Assembly: GCF_002975435.1 (NCBI RefSeq) | Contig: NZ_PCPT01000009.1 | Span: forward strand, 62,001-126,000 | Length of the DNA stretch: 64,000 nucleotides | Direction: 5' to 3' | DNA from: Arthrobacter sp. MYb227 | GTDB taxonomy: Bacteria > Actinomycetota > Actinomycetes > Actinomycetales > Micrococcaceae | Notes under the pieces: model-generated | Databases searched by the model: none | What the model saw: the letters and a program-made list of their open reading frames with translations, nothing else | Told to the model about the DNA's origin: nothing | Program-made: the position numbers and the translations under genes | Part shown: one piece after another, positions 53,695 to 61,928 of the stretch | Layout: each line of letters opens with the position of its first letter | Numbering within the stretch: the stretch's first letter is position 1

Positions 53695-55229
53695 ACGCGG
53701 CTTCCGGCGCACTGACCTGTAGTGACATCCATAAGGGATTTGCTGGTGTACCTGTGCTCAAGGGCATCAGCCTGACACTCGAGCCCGGCACGGTGACGGC
53801 TTTGGCCGGTGAGAACGGCGCCGGAAAATCAACCCTTATGAAGATCGCTTCGGGGCAATACCGTGCTGACGACGGAAACGTTGAAGTAGCTGGGCAACAC
53901 CTACCGGTCGGCAATGCTCAGGCGGCAAACCAACTTGGCGTTGCTATCGTGCCCCAGGAACTTGCCTCCATCCCCGATATGACGGTCTATGAAAATCTCT
54001 TCATCGGTCGCGAATTAATTCGCGGTGGATTCCTCCGACGCCGTGCCATGAAGGCCGCGGCACGCAGAATGCTCGAAAAATTCGGGTTGGATATTTCACC
54101 CGAGGTCCAAATGGGTTCACTGCCGGTGGGTATCCGCCAAATCATTGAAATCGCCAAGGCCACAACTCGTGGCGCCAAAGTTTTGCTGCTTGACGAACCG
54201 ACAAGTGCCATTGCCGAAAAGGAAGTCGCCAGACTTGCCTCGGTAGTTCATCAGCTACGTGCCGAGGGCGTTGCACTGTTATTCACAACACACAAGATGG
54301 AAGAAATTAGGGCCATGGCGGACCGCGTGATTGTGCTGCGCGATGGCAACCTGGTGGAAGACCAGCCTATTGACGAAATCACCGACGACGGCATCGTCAG
54401 AGCCATGATTGGCCGTGAACTCGAGGATTTATTCCCCGAAGTTCACCCACATACCGATGAAGTTCTGCTTCAGGTCCATGGGCTAAAGGTTGAAGACCGG
54501 GCACCGGTCAGCCTAGAGGTACGCCGGGGCGAAATTCTTGGACTCGCGGGTCTCGTCGGCGCCGGACGCACCGAGCTTATTGAAACCATCTTCGGCATGC
54601 GTGCCCGAAGCGCCGGAACTATCTCCGTCTCGGGCACCCAGGTACGCATGGCGAACCCTGCGGCCTCGATTGTCGCGGGAATGGCCTTGGTACCCGAGGA
54701 CCGTAAGGGAGCCGGGGCCGTCATGGGCATGTCGATCCTCGATAACACCATCCTTCCGCGGCTTTCGGCCTTCTCGACAGCTGGATGGCTGCACGGTAAG
54801 AACCGTCAGCAGGCAGCCGCTGAGGTAATGGACTCGCTGCGTCTGAAACGACGCACGCTGGGGCAACCGGTAGAAACGCTTTCCGGTGGAAACCAGCAGA
54901 AGGTTGTCTTGGGCCGCTGGCTCACCGGCAAGGTCGATGTGCTGTTGCTCGACGAACCGACCCGTGGTGTAGACGTCGGTGCCCGCAATGAGATCTACCG
55001 GATCATCACGGAGCTTGCCCAGGCAGGCATGGCGGTGGTGATGGCTTCCTCCGATATGCCAGAAATCCTTTCTCTCACGCACCGCACAATAGTGATGCGT
55101 GAAGGGGCTTTTGTGGCAGAACTTAACCGTGACGAACTATCTCACCCAGATGTTCAGGACCGTATTTTTAGGCTTGCCTCCGGGCAGGAAACCAACTCCC
55201 AGAAGGAATCCACCCATGAAAACGACTAA
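53691..55229 (+). CDS. Ribose-type sugar ABC transporter ATP-binding protein
   Basis: A 512-residue RbsA/MglA-like protein with two fused ATPase domains, on the inner face of the membrane. First domain: Walker A LAGENGAGKSTLMKIASG, Walker B LLLDEPTSAI, with the signature region reading SLPVGIRQIIEIAKA. Second domain: GLVGAGRTELIETIFG in the degenerate Walker A place, LSGGNQQKVVLGRWL, and LLLDEPTRGVDVG. The weak motifs are normal for the family. It energises uptake of a pentose, hexose or polyol through the next two genes. It overlaps the dehydrogenase gene by four bases. Confidence 0.94.
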   Translation: MNAASGALTCSDIHKGFAGVPVLKGISLTLEPGTVTALAGENGAGKSTLMKIASGQYRADDGNVEVAGQHLPVGNAQAANQLGVAIVPQELASIPDMTVYENLFIGRELIRGGFLRRRAMKAAARRMLEKFGLDISPEVQMGSLPVGIRQIIEIAKATTRGAKVLLLDEPTSAIAEKEVARLASVVHQLRAEGVALLFTTHKMEEIRAMADRVIVLRDGNLVEDQPIDEITDDGIVRAMIGRELEDLFPEVHPHTDEVLLQVHGLKVEDRAPVSLEVRRGEILGLAGLVGAGRTELIETIFGMRARSAGTISVSGTQVRMANPAASIVAGMALVPEDRKGAGAVMGMSILDNTILPRLSAFSTAGWLHGKNRQQAAAEVMDSLRLKRRTLGQPVETLSGGNQQKVVLGRWLTGKVDVLLLDEPTRGVDVGARNEIYRIITELAQAGMAVVMASSDMPEILSLTHRTIVMREGAFVAELNRDELSHPDVQDRIFRLASGQETNSQKESTHEND

Positions 55230-56238
55230 ACCAGCCCCGGTCGCCGGTTCAGCGTCTGTAGCTCCCGCAGCCGCGCTGGGACCAGCCCGTTTCAGTGGGC
55301 CGTGGTTCCGCCAGCTGTTGATCGACAACGCAATGGTTGTCGTCATGATCCTCGTGATCATGTTTTTCCTCTACCGCAGCGCACGCTTCGGCACTCCGGA
55401 AAACCTAGCGACGATTCTGGTAGCTGCCGCACCCTTCGCCTTGATTGCCTTGGGGCAAACGCTCGTCATTTTGACCGGTGGTATTGACCTATCGGTTGGC
55501 AGCGTGATCGCGGCCAGCGCCATGGCCGGTGCCCTGACGGCCAAGAGCTTCCCCGATCAGGTGTGGCTGGCTCTGATCGTTGCGGTGCTAGTAGGTCTGT
55601 TGGCAGGCTTGATCAACGGCATGGTGGTGGCCTACATGAAGGTTCCGCCTTTTATTGCCACCCTGGGCATGATGACCTTGGCCTCCGGTATGGCCTATGT
55701 GATTGGCAATGGCGCTCCGATCAACGGTCTACCCGCGGCCTTTGGTTCCTTCGCAAACACCGAGATCCTGGGTGTGAAGATTCCGGTAATTTTGATGATC
55801 GTTAGCATCGTCGGCCTAGCCATCATCATGAAGCGAACCGCCTACGGTATGCGCGTCTACGCCGTGGGTGGGAACCGTCTGGCCGCCGAAATTGCCGGCG
55901 TGAATAGCTCCCGAATCCTCCTGAGCGTCTACGCAATCAGTGGTGTGCTGGCTGGGCTCTCCGGCATTATGATCGCTTCACGAGTCATTTCTGGTGCACC
56001 AAACCTAGGGTCCGGCTACGAACTTGACGCTATTGCCGCTGTCGTCATCGGTGGAGCCTCGCTCATGGGTGGCCGCGGTAGCATCTGGGGCACCGCCCTG
56101 GGCCTGCTGCTGATCCAGACCCTGAACAACGGTTTTGATCTTTTGGTGGTTCCTGCTTACTGGCAGAACGTCATCAAGGGTGTGCTGATCGTCGCGGCAG
56201 TTGCCGTCGATGTTTGGGCATCCAAACACCGCAAATAG
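55216..56238 (+). CDS. Ribose-type sugar ABC transporter permease
   Basis: A 340-residue RbsC-like membrane protein with about ten hydrophobic segments. After a Pro/Ala-rich start come APFALIALGQTLVILTGGIDLSVGSVIA, the family hallmark, then GLINGMVVAYMKVPPFIATLGMMTLASGMAY, AVGGNRLAAEIAGVNSSRILLSVYAISG (coupling loop) and AIAAVVIGGASLMGGRGSIWGTALG. The ATG at 55216 has AAGGAATCC upstream and lies inside the last codons of the ATPase gene (14-base overlap), in another frame. The frame is open to 55099 but that part is out of register with family members. Confidence 0.94.
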   Translation: MKTTKPAPVAGSASVAPAAALGPARFSGPWFRQLLIDNAMVVVMILVIMFFLYRSARFGTPENLATILVAAAPFALIALGQTLVILTGGIDLSVGSVIAASAMAGALTAKSFPDQVWLALIVAVLVGLLAGLINGMVVAYMKVPPFIATLGMMTLASGMAYVIGNGAPINGLPAAFGSFANTEILGVKIPVILMIVSIVGLAIIMKRTAYGMRVYAVGGNRLAAEIAGVNSSRILLSVYAISGVLAGLSGIMIASRVISGAPNLGSGYELDAIAAVVIGGASLMGGRGSIWGTALGLLLIQTLNNGFDLLVVPAYWQNVIKGVLIVAAVAVDVWASKHRK

Positions 56239-56301
56239 TTCCGATCACCCCAAGTTTTCCCAACCAACTCATTTCATTTCATTTACGTAGGAGTATCGAC
56301 G

Positions 56302-57375
56302 ATGATCCGTCCTTTCAAGAAGCTCACCACCGGTGTCGCTGCCCTAGGCCTTGCAGCGCTAGTTCTCACCGGTTGCGGTGCGGGAGACCCGAATGCTGGC
56401 GGTGGAGCGACCGGCTCCGCCGATGGTCAAATCACCGTCGGCGTCAGCGTCTACGACATGTCCTCGTTCGTGACTCAGGGCAAGGAAGGCATTGATGCCT
56501 ACGCCGCAGCCAACAACGTAAAGATCCTCTGGAACTCGGCGAACCTTGACGTAAACACGCAGGCAAACCAGGTCGATCAGTTTGTAAACCAAAAGGTTGA
56601 CGCAATTCTCGTCAACCCGGTTCAGGCAGGTTCTCTGCAGCCACAGGTGGCCGCGGCCAAGGCCGCAGGAATTCCCTTCGTTGACGTAAACGCATCATTG
56701 AAGAACGATCAGCTCGATGGATCGGTGCAGCCTGACGACAATGCAGCCGGTGCACAGGAAGCCCAGATGATGATGGATGAGCTTGGTGGCAAGGGCAACG
56801 TTGTCATCTTGCAGGGTCCGTTGGGCGGCTCGGGTGAAATTGACCGTGGTGCAGGAATCGACTCGGTTTTGGCCAAGTACCCAGAAGTCAAGGTGTTGGC
56901 CAAAGACACAGCGAACTGGAAGCGCGACGAGGCCGTGAACAAGATGAAGAACTGGATCTCCGCATTTGGTGATGATATCGACGGCGTTATTTCACAGAAT
57001 GATGACATGGGCCTCGGCGCACTTCAGGCGCTCAAGGAAGCGGGAGTCATTGATGTCCCGATCGTTGGCATTGACGGAATCGAAGATGGCCTCAAAGCGG
57101 TCAAGAACGGTGACTTCATTGGCACCTCGCTGCAGCACGGCACCGTTGAAATGGCTGCAGGCCTTGCCGTCGCCGTTGACCTAGCCAAGGGCGTAAGTGG
57201 TAACGCCAAGCCAGTCTACGACATGCCGGCCATCACGAAGGACAACGTTGATGCGGCAATGAAGAACGTTGTTACCGAGCGTGCCGCGTTCCTTGAGAAA
57301 CTTCCGGAACTCATCACCGAAAACCTTAAGAGTGGCAACGTTGCTTACGAGGGTCTTCCGGGACAAACAAAGTAG
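56302..57375 (+). CDS. Sugar ABC transporter substrate-binding lipoprotein
   Basis: A 357-residue extracellular lipoprotein of the RbsB-like type. The signal [19 protein letters not shown]...LVLTGCGAG ends in the lipobox LTGC (Cys at about 25). The mature protein begins [27 protein letters not shown], with [27 protein letters not shown] and VIVGIDG-type [20 protein letters not shown]. It captures the sugar or polyol for the importer. The ATG has TAGGAG upstream. It is the last gene of the plus-strand operon and is followed by a strong terminator. Confidence 0.94.
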   Translation: MIRPFKKLTTGVAALGLAALVLTGCGAGDPNAGGGATGSADGQITVGVSVYDMSSFVTQGKEGIDAYAAANNVKILWNSANLDVNTQANQVDQFVNQKVDAILVNPVQAGSLQPQVAAAKAAGIPFVDVNASLKNDQLDGSVQPDDNAAGAQEAQMMMDELGGKGNVVILQGPLGGSGEIDRGAGIDSVLAKYPEVKVLAKDTANWKRDEAVNKMKNWISAFGDDIDGVISQNDDMGLGALQALKEAGVIDVPIVGIDGIEDGLKAVKNGDFIGTSLQHGTVEMAAGLAVAVDLAKGVSGNAKPVYDMPAITKDNVDAAMKNVVTERAAFLEKLPELITENLKSGNVAYEGLPGQTK

Positions 57376-57389
57376 CTTAACCACATAAA

Positions 57390-57436
57390 AGAAGCCGGCG
57401 TTTACTCGTATGAAATACGAATAAACGCCGGCTTCT
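57390..57436 (+). terminator. Terminator of the polyol transport operon
   Basis: GAAGCCGGCGTTTA and its complement (57391-57404 and 57422-57435) form a perfect 14-bp stem, with further pairing of CGTA and TACG inside. It begins 15 bases after the binding-protein stop. Confidence 0.88.
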
Positions 57437-57725
57437 CTGCATGTGTAGGATAGCGCGTGTCAGGGGTTGCGAAAATCGTATTTTCCGTGCATTTCGCCCG
57501 TCGGTGTAGGTGTTTCCCGTGTGGTGGTTCGGAACCCGCAGATCGCTTCGGCACCGTCAATAGGGACGGACATTCTTCCTCGACGGAGTGACGACGGTAG
57601 CCTGTTCGATCTAGCCAAGGGGTAGCCCAAACGGCACTTCACACACGGTGAACTAGTCCGTCGAAACCCTCTGACATGCGAATATGGTAGATATTGGTTT
57701 GCGCCGGGAGAAGGGGAAACAGTAG
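57437..57725. other. Intergenic region before the universal stress protein gene
   Basis: About 290 bases without a supported gene. A 60-codon frame on the minus strand (57460-57642) is open, but I recognise no family and see no ribosome site. The promoter of the stress protein gene should lie near 57640-57700. Confidence 0.35.
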
Positions 57726-58622
57726 GTGAAGTACATCGTCGGGTGCACCGAGGATCAGCGGGGGCGCGAAGCCATTTCCTTAGCGATTGCCTTGGCTCGC
57801 TCCTTGGCCTTCCCCATTTATGCAGAAATTGAATTGGTTCATATTATCCGGGGTGTTCCACCCGAAGATGCTATGTCCGAGTCCGAACGCGTTTACCAAG
57901 ACTTTCAGCGGCAGACGGCACGAAAGTGGATGTCCAAGGCGCTTGCCCTGATACCTCAGGGGCTAAAAGCCGAAACTCATATTCGCTTTGCGGACTCTAT
58001 GGCCGAAGGGCTGTTGGGTGCATTAACCGAGTTCAAGGCAGACATGGTAATTGTTGGTGCAGCCAGCACCGGGCCGTTTAGACGTTTTACGGTGGGCAGC
58101 GTTGCTAACGCATTACTACATGCTTCACCCATGCCCGTGGCACTAGCCCCATCCGGCTATCAAGGTCCGCGTGCCATTACCCGCATTACCTGCGCCGTAG
58201 GCACGCGTACGGGAGCGGATTCGGTGGTGGAGGTGGCCGTCGATTCGGCAGCCATCAGGCACGTTCCCTTGCGACTGATTTCCTTGGTGGCCCTTGACCG
58301 AGATCCGCACCGCAGCGATGACGAAAATTGGGCACGGAGGCATGCCCAACAAACCCTGGACCGCGCGGTCGTTGGGGTAGCAAACCGCACCTTGGTCACC
58401 GCCGATGTTGCCCAGGGAAAAACTATTGAGGCGGCAATCGAAGTCTTAGATTGGGACGAATCGGAGGTCGTCATGATTGGCTCCAGTCGACTTGCATCGC
58501 GGCCCCAAATTTTTTTGGGAACTACGGCCAATAAGATGCTTCGAGCCCTACCTGTACCCATGGTGGTCATTCCACGATTTCACGTCCCGGTCCCCGCCGC
58601 GGCAAGCCTTGCACACATCTAA
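57726..58622 (+). CDS. Universal stress protein, two UspA domains
   Basis: A 298-residue cytosolic protein with two tandem Usp domains (about 1-145 and 155-290). The nucleotide-binding motif is intact in the first domain (VIVGAASTGPFRRFTVGSVANALLHASPMPVALAP) and similar in the second (VMIGSSRLASRPQIFLGTTANKMLRALPVPMVVIP). Such proteins help survival under starvation, hypoxia or oxidative stress. The start is GTG at 57726 with GAAGGGGA upstream. It stands alone, 60 bases before the sialidase gene. Confidence 0.9.
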   Translation: MKYIVGCTEDQRGREAISLAIALARSLAFPIYAEIELVHIIRGVPPEDAMSESERVYQDFQRQTARKWMSKALALIPQGLKAETHIRFADSMAEGLLGALTEFKADMVIVGAASTGPFRRFTVGSVANALLHASPMPVALAPSGYQGPRAITRITCAVGTRTGADSVVEVAVDSAAIRHVPLRLISLVALDRDPHRSDDENWARRHAQQTLDRAVVGVANRTLVTADVAQGKTIEAAIEVLDWDESEVVMIGSSRLASRPQIFLGTTANKMLRALPVPMVVIPRFHVPVPAAASLAHI

Positions 58623-58682
58623 TAACTCGTAACAAGGACCTGGAAATCGGTCCGCTATTTTAGGCACGGAAAAGTTCTAATT

Positions 58683-60281
58683 ATGTCCCAAACTCACCAA
58701 AATTTTTCGCATCAGGTACTGGCTGCTCGCGGGATCGCTGGACACCGTCAATACCGGATTCCTGCCCTTGCTGTTTCCGCACGAGGCACCGTGTTGGCGG
58801 CCTATGACGCAAGGCCAAACCTAGATGATCTGCCCAACACCATCGATCTACTCGTACGTCGGAGCTTTGACCACGGCTTGACCTGGGGTCCACAACAAAA
58901 TATCCGTACCGGCACCGGTCTGAACGGATACGGAGACCCCAGCCTCCTTGTTGACCAGCTCACCGGGAGAATCTTCTGCTTTCATGCTGCGGGCACTCAT
59001 GCCGGCTTCTTCGAAGCGCTCGAGGGACTCGAGCCAGAGGACGCGGTACAGCATGTGGATCTTTCCTACTCGGATGATGACGGGCAGAGCTGGACTCACC
59101 GGCGGCTGACCGCACAACTTAAACGCGCGGGAATTGCCGGCATCTTCGCGGCTGCCGGTGCAGGTATCCAACTCGCGCAGGGACCTTACGCTGGACGGCT
59201 GATCCAGCAGATGGTGATCCTTCTCCGCGGAGAGATTCGCGCCGCATCGGCCTATTCGGATGACCACGGAGAAAACTGGGTGCTCGGCGAGCCAACAAGC
59301 ACCGAAGCAAACGAAAACAAGGTAGTTGAACTTCCCGACGGAAAAGTACTGCTAAATTCCCGTGCGAAGAATGCCAGGCTTCAGGCCATCTCGGAAGATG
59401 GCGGGCATAGTTACGGCCCGCTATATTCGGCCGACTCGCTACCTGATCCAAGCGATAACGGAAGTATTTTCAAGCTTCCAAGCACGGGTGCTGGTGATGA
59501 GTATCTGCTTGCCACCAATAATCGGGACACTTCCTTACGGCGGAACACAGTACTGAGTGCGTCTGGCGACCACGGGCAATCTTGGAAACCTGCGGCAACC
59601 ATCTGGGCCGGAAGCAGCGCATATTCAACGGGAGCGATTCTTGCCGACGGTTCGCTCGGCGTTTTGTATGAACGCAACGGATATCGAGAAATTGTCTTTG
59701 CCAGAATGGATGCACAACACCTCTCAGCGGAGGCCGTTGGACACAAGATTGCTGAATATCAAGAAGCCGAAATAAACGATTTTTGTATGGTGCTCAGGTC
59801 AATTACTCCCGGACGTCCCAAACACTGGGTGAATGTTGGTCAATCCCACGTCATTTCTGCCCAATCCTCGGACTGGGGTGTACACACCTGGAAAGAAATC
59901 GGGCAAGGCTATGCGGATGCGCAACAGATTCTCGGAACACGTGAAGCACAGGAGACAAACTATGGTCCGGTGGCACAGGGTTTGCGGGCAGGGGATATTT
60001 TGGCCTTTACCGGTCGTTTTAGTAATACATCCGCTCTGGTGGTAAACGCAGCCTTCAGCGGAAACTTTGATGGAGATCTTGCACAAAATTTCCCGGAGGT
60101 GGCTCTCAACGCAGGGGAAGAATCCCTCTATTTCACTCCGACCTACACAATAACGCGCGCCGATATTGCCCAGGGCCGAGCCATCATTAGGTGCGTATTA
60201 GAGGCCGGCGGCAGAAACTGGATCCAAGAATTTGACGCCGATACCGTTACCGGTGAAGTCAAACAATTGGCTGGGGGCTGA
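58683..60281 (+). CDS. Sialidase (exo-alpha-sialidase, GH33-like), no signal peptide
   Basis: A 532-residue six-bladed beta-propeller enzyme. The FRIP-equivalent YRIPALAV (about residue 24) gives the first Arg of the triad. Asp-box repeats are clear: SFDHGLTW, SDDDGQSW, SDDHGENW, SEDGGHSY and SGDHGQSW. The catalytic Glu is likely in GAILADGSLGVLYER. The last 180 residues are an extra beta-rich domain after the propeller. No signal peptide is visible, so the enzyme would be cytosolic or exported in another way. No sialate transport or catabolism genes are adjacent. The ATG at 58683 lacks a clear ribosome site. Confidence 0.87.
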   Translation: MSQTHQNFSHQVLAARGIAGHRQYRIPALAVSARGTVLAAYDARPNLDDLPNTIDLLVRRSFDHGLTWGPQQNIRTGTGLNGYGDPSLLVDQLTGRIFCFHAAGTHAGFFEALEGLEPEDAVQHVDLSYSDDDGQSWTHRRLTAQLKRAGIAGIFAAAGAGIQLAQGPYAGRLIQQMVILLRGEIRAASAYSDDHGENWVLGEPTSTEANENKVVELPDGKVLLNSRAKNARLQAISEDGGHSYGPLYSADSLPDPSDNGSIFKLPSTGAGDEYLLATNNRDTSLRRNTVLSASGDHGQSWKPAATIWAGSSAYSTGAILADGSLGVLYERNGYREIVFARMDAQHLSAEAVGHKIAEYQEAEINDFCMVLRSITPGRPKHWVNVGQSHVISAQSSDWGVHTWKEIGQGYADAQQILGTREAQETNYGPVAQGLRAGDILAFTGRFSNTSALVVNAAFSGNFDGDLAQNFPEVALNAGEESLYFTPTYTITRADIAQGRAIIRCVLEAGGRNWIQEFDADTVTGEVKQLAGG

Positions 60282-60345
60282 GCCTGAGGCTGCTTCGAGG
60301 GAACCAAATTAACGTGACATGAGCGCTGGAGACGAGAATGAAACC

Positions 60346-60906
60346 ATGAAACTTGGATTTATCCGCCATGGCCAAACCGATTGGAATGCTCGCGAGCTCT
60401 TACAAGGCTCAAGCGATATTCCGTTAAATGCTACGGGGCGGCAGCAAGCCCACGAAGCCGCAGCGGCGCTGGCCGGTGGTGACTGGGATGCCATCGTGAG
60501 CTCCCCGTTGAAGCGAGCTCGCGAAACAGCACGAATCATTGCCCAGGATTTGGGTCTTAAAGTGGGTCACAGCTATGACGAACTTATCGAACGAGACTAT
60601 GGGCAAGCTGAAGGAATGCGGCTCGAGGAATCGGAAAAGTTGTGGCCCAACAAGACCGGTGGAGGAATTGAAAGCCTAGAATCTGTGGTGGCCCGTGGAC
60701 ATAAGGCAATCTCTTTGATCAGCGAGGAATTTCTGGGGCAAAATGTGCTCGTAGTGTGCCACGGAACCATCATTCGTTACACGCTCTCAGACTTCACCGG
60801 ATACAAATTAGACACAATTCTCAACGGTTCGGTTGCGCTTCTCGATAACAGCGAGGGTGTTTGGAAGGTATGCAGCGTCAATGGGATACAACTACAGGAG
60901 CGCTGA
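60346..60906 (+). CDS. Histidine phosphatase family protein (phosphoglycerate mutase-like)
   Basis: A 186-residue enzyme of the histidine phosphatase superfamily. The phosphorylated His is in LGFIRHGQTDWNARELLQG (RHG motif, about residue 8); LKRARETARII and ELIERDYGQAEGM follow the pattern of cofactor-independent phosphatases, and the second catalytic His is in VLVVCHGTIIR. The substrate is unknown. The ATG at 60346 is placed at the conserved start; an in-frame ATG at 60319 would add nine polar residues. It lies 64 bases after the sialidase gene on the same strand. Confidence 0.9.
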   Translation: MKLGFIRHGQTDWNARELLQGSSDIPLNATGRQQAHEAAAALAGGDWDAIVSSPLKRARETARIIAQDLGLKVGHSYDELIERDYGQAEGMRLEESEKLWPNKTGGGIESLESVVARGHKAISLISEEFLGQNVLVVCHGTIIRYTLSDFTGYKLDTILNGSVALLDNSEGVWKVCSVNGIQLQER

Positions 60907-61080
60907 CGGGTGGAAACCCAGACACAATACCGAACGGTGAATGTAATCTACTGTCCTTGTGGCGATGACCCTAATACGCTGCTCTTAAGTCAGCACGTTT
61001 GAGGTTGGCTTCGAGCGAGATTCTTATCCGCTAGCTCAGCCAGATAGGTGCCCCCGAGGGGTACAAAAAGGAGAAGCGCT

Positions 61081-61866
61081 TTGTCACGTACCTATGTCAT
61101 TACCGGTTCGGGGTCTGGAATCGGTGCAGCTACCGCGCAATTGCTACGTGAGCGTGGCGAAACTGTGATCGGTGTAGACCTGCGAGGAGCAGAAATTGAA
61201 GCAGACCTCAGCATTCCAGAAGGACGTACCAATGCTGTCGAGCAGACACTTGAACTTGCTAACGGGAAAGTTGATGCGGTTATTGCTTGCGCGGGTATCG
61301 CTTCTCCTGCGCCCCTGACAGTTAAAGTGAACTACTTTGGGGTCACCGAATTTCTTGACAGCCTGGCTCCAACGCTTGCTATGAGCCACGCGCCGCGTGC
61401 AGCAGTGGTTAGCTCGATGGCTTCATTGCAGCAAAACTCGGTTGAACTGGTAGAAGCAATGCTCGCCGGGGATGAATCCGCCGCGGTGAAGATTGGTACG
61501 GCTCTGTCCGAAGCCGGTCCGGAGACAGGCTACCTGAATTATTCCTCAAGTAAGCGCGCGCTCTCTCGCTGGGTGCGTCGTGAATCGATTACCCCAACGT
61601 GGGCCGGCGCGAATATTCCACTGAATGCTATTGCTCCGGGTACCGTTCTATCGCCGATGACCGCGGAGATGCTTTCAACTCCAGAGGGGCGCCACATGGT
61701 AGACGGTCATGTGCCGATGCCGTTGAATTACCACTCGGAGCCAATTGTTCTTGCCCGCTTGTTGGTCTGGCTGACTAGCGAAGAAAATACCCATGTCACC
61801 GGTCAGACCATCTACGCAGATGGTGGTGCCGACGCTTCTTTGCGCGGCGACAATATCTGGAGCTAA
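61081..61866 (+). CDS. Short-chain dehydrogenase/reductase (3-alpha-hydroxysteroid dehydrogenase-like)
   Basis: A 261-residue NAD(P)-dependent oxidoreductase. The cofactor motif is TYVITGSGSGIGAATAQLL, a short NAG-equivalent is IACAGIA, the active site has Ser in VVSSMAS and the YxxxK pair in YLNYSSSKRALSRW, and GTVLSPMT follows. The pattern, with a short central part, is like 3-alpha-hydroxysteroid dehydrogenase/carbonyl reductase. The TTG at 61081 has AAGGAG at a proper distance, so the longer frame to 61048 is rejected. Substrate unknown. Confidence 0.9.
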   Translation: MSRTYVITGSGSGIGAATAQLLRERGETVIGVDLRGAEIEADLSIPEGRTNAVEQTLELANGKVDAVIACAGIASPAPLTVKVNYFGVTEFLDSLAPTLAMSHAPRAAVVSSMASLQQNSVELVEAMLAGDESAAVKIGTALSEAGPETGYLNYSSSKRALSRWVRRESITPTWAGANIPLNAIAPGTVLSPMTAEMLSTPEGRHMVDGHVPMPLNYHSEPIVLARLLVWLTSEENTHVTGQTIYADGGADASLRGDNIWS

Positions 61867-61890
61867 TTCCAAGTACTCCGATTTTTGCTC

Positions 61891-61919
61891 GCGATCGCAA
61901 CACCAAACGGTGCGATCGC
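61891..61919. terminator. Bidirectional terminator between SDR and helicase genes
   Basis: GCGATCGCA and TGCGATCGC (61891-61899 and 61911-61919) pair with a further CC/GG pairing inside, between two convergent stop codons. On the minus strand it is followed by a short A/T-rich stretch. Confidence 0.65.
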
Positions 61920-61928
61920 CAGTGCTGT

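Noticed and set aside
57460-57642. Small 60-codon open frame on minus
   Set aside because: No family recognised, no ribosome site, and it lies in the promoter region of the stress protein gene; not listed as a gene.
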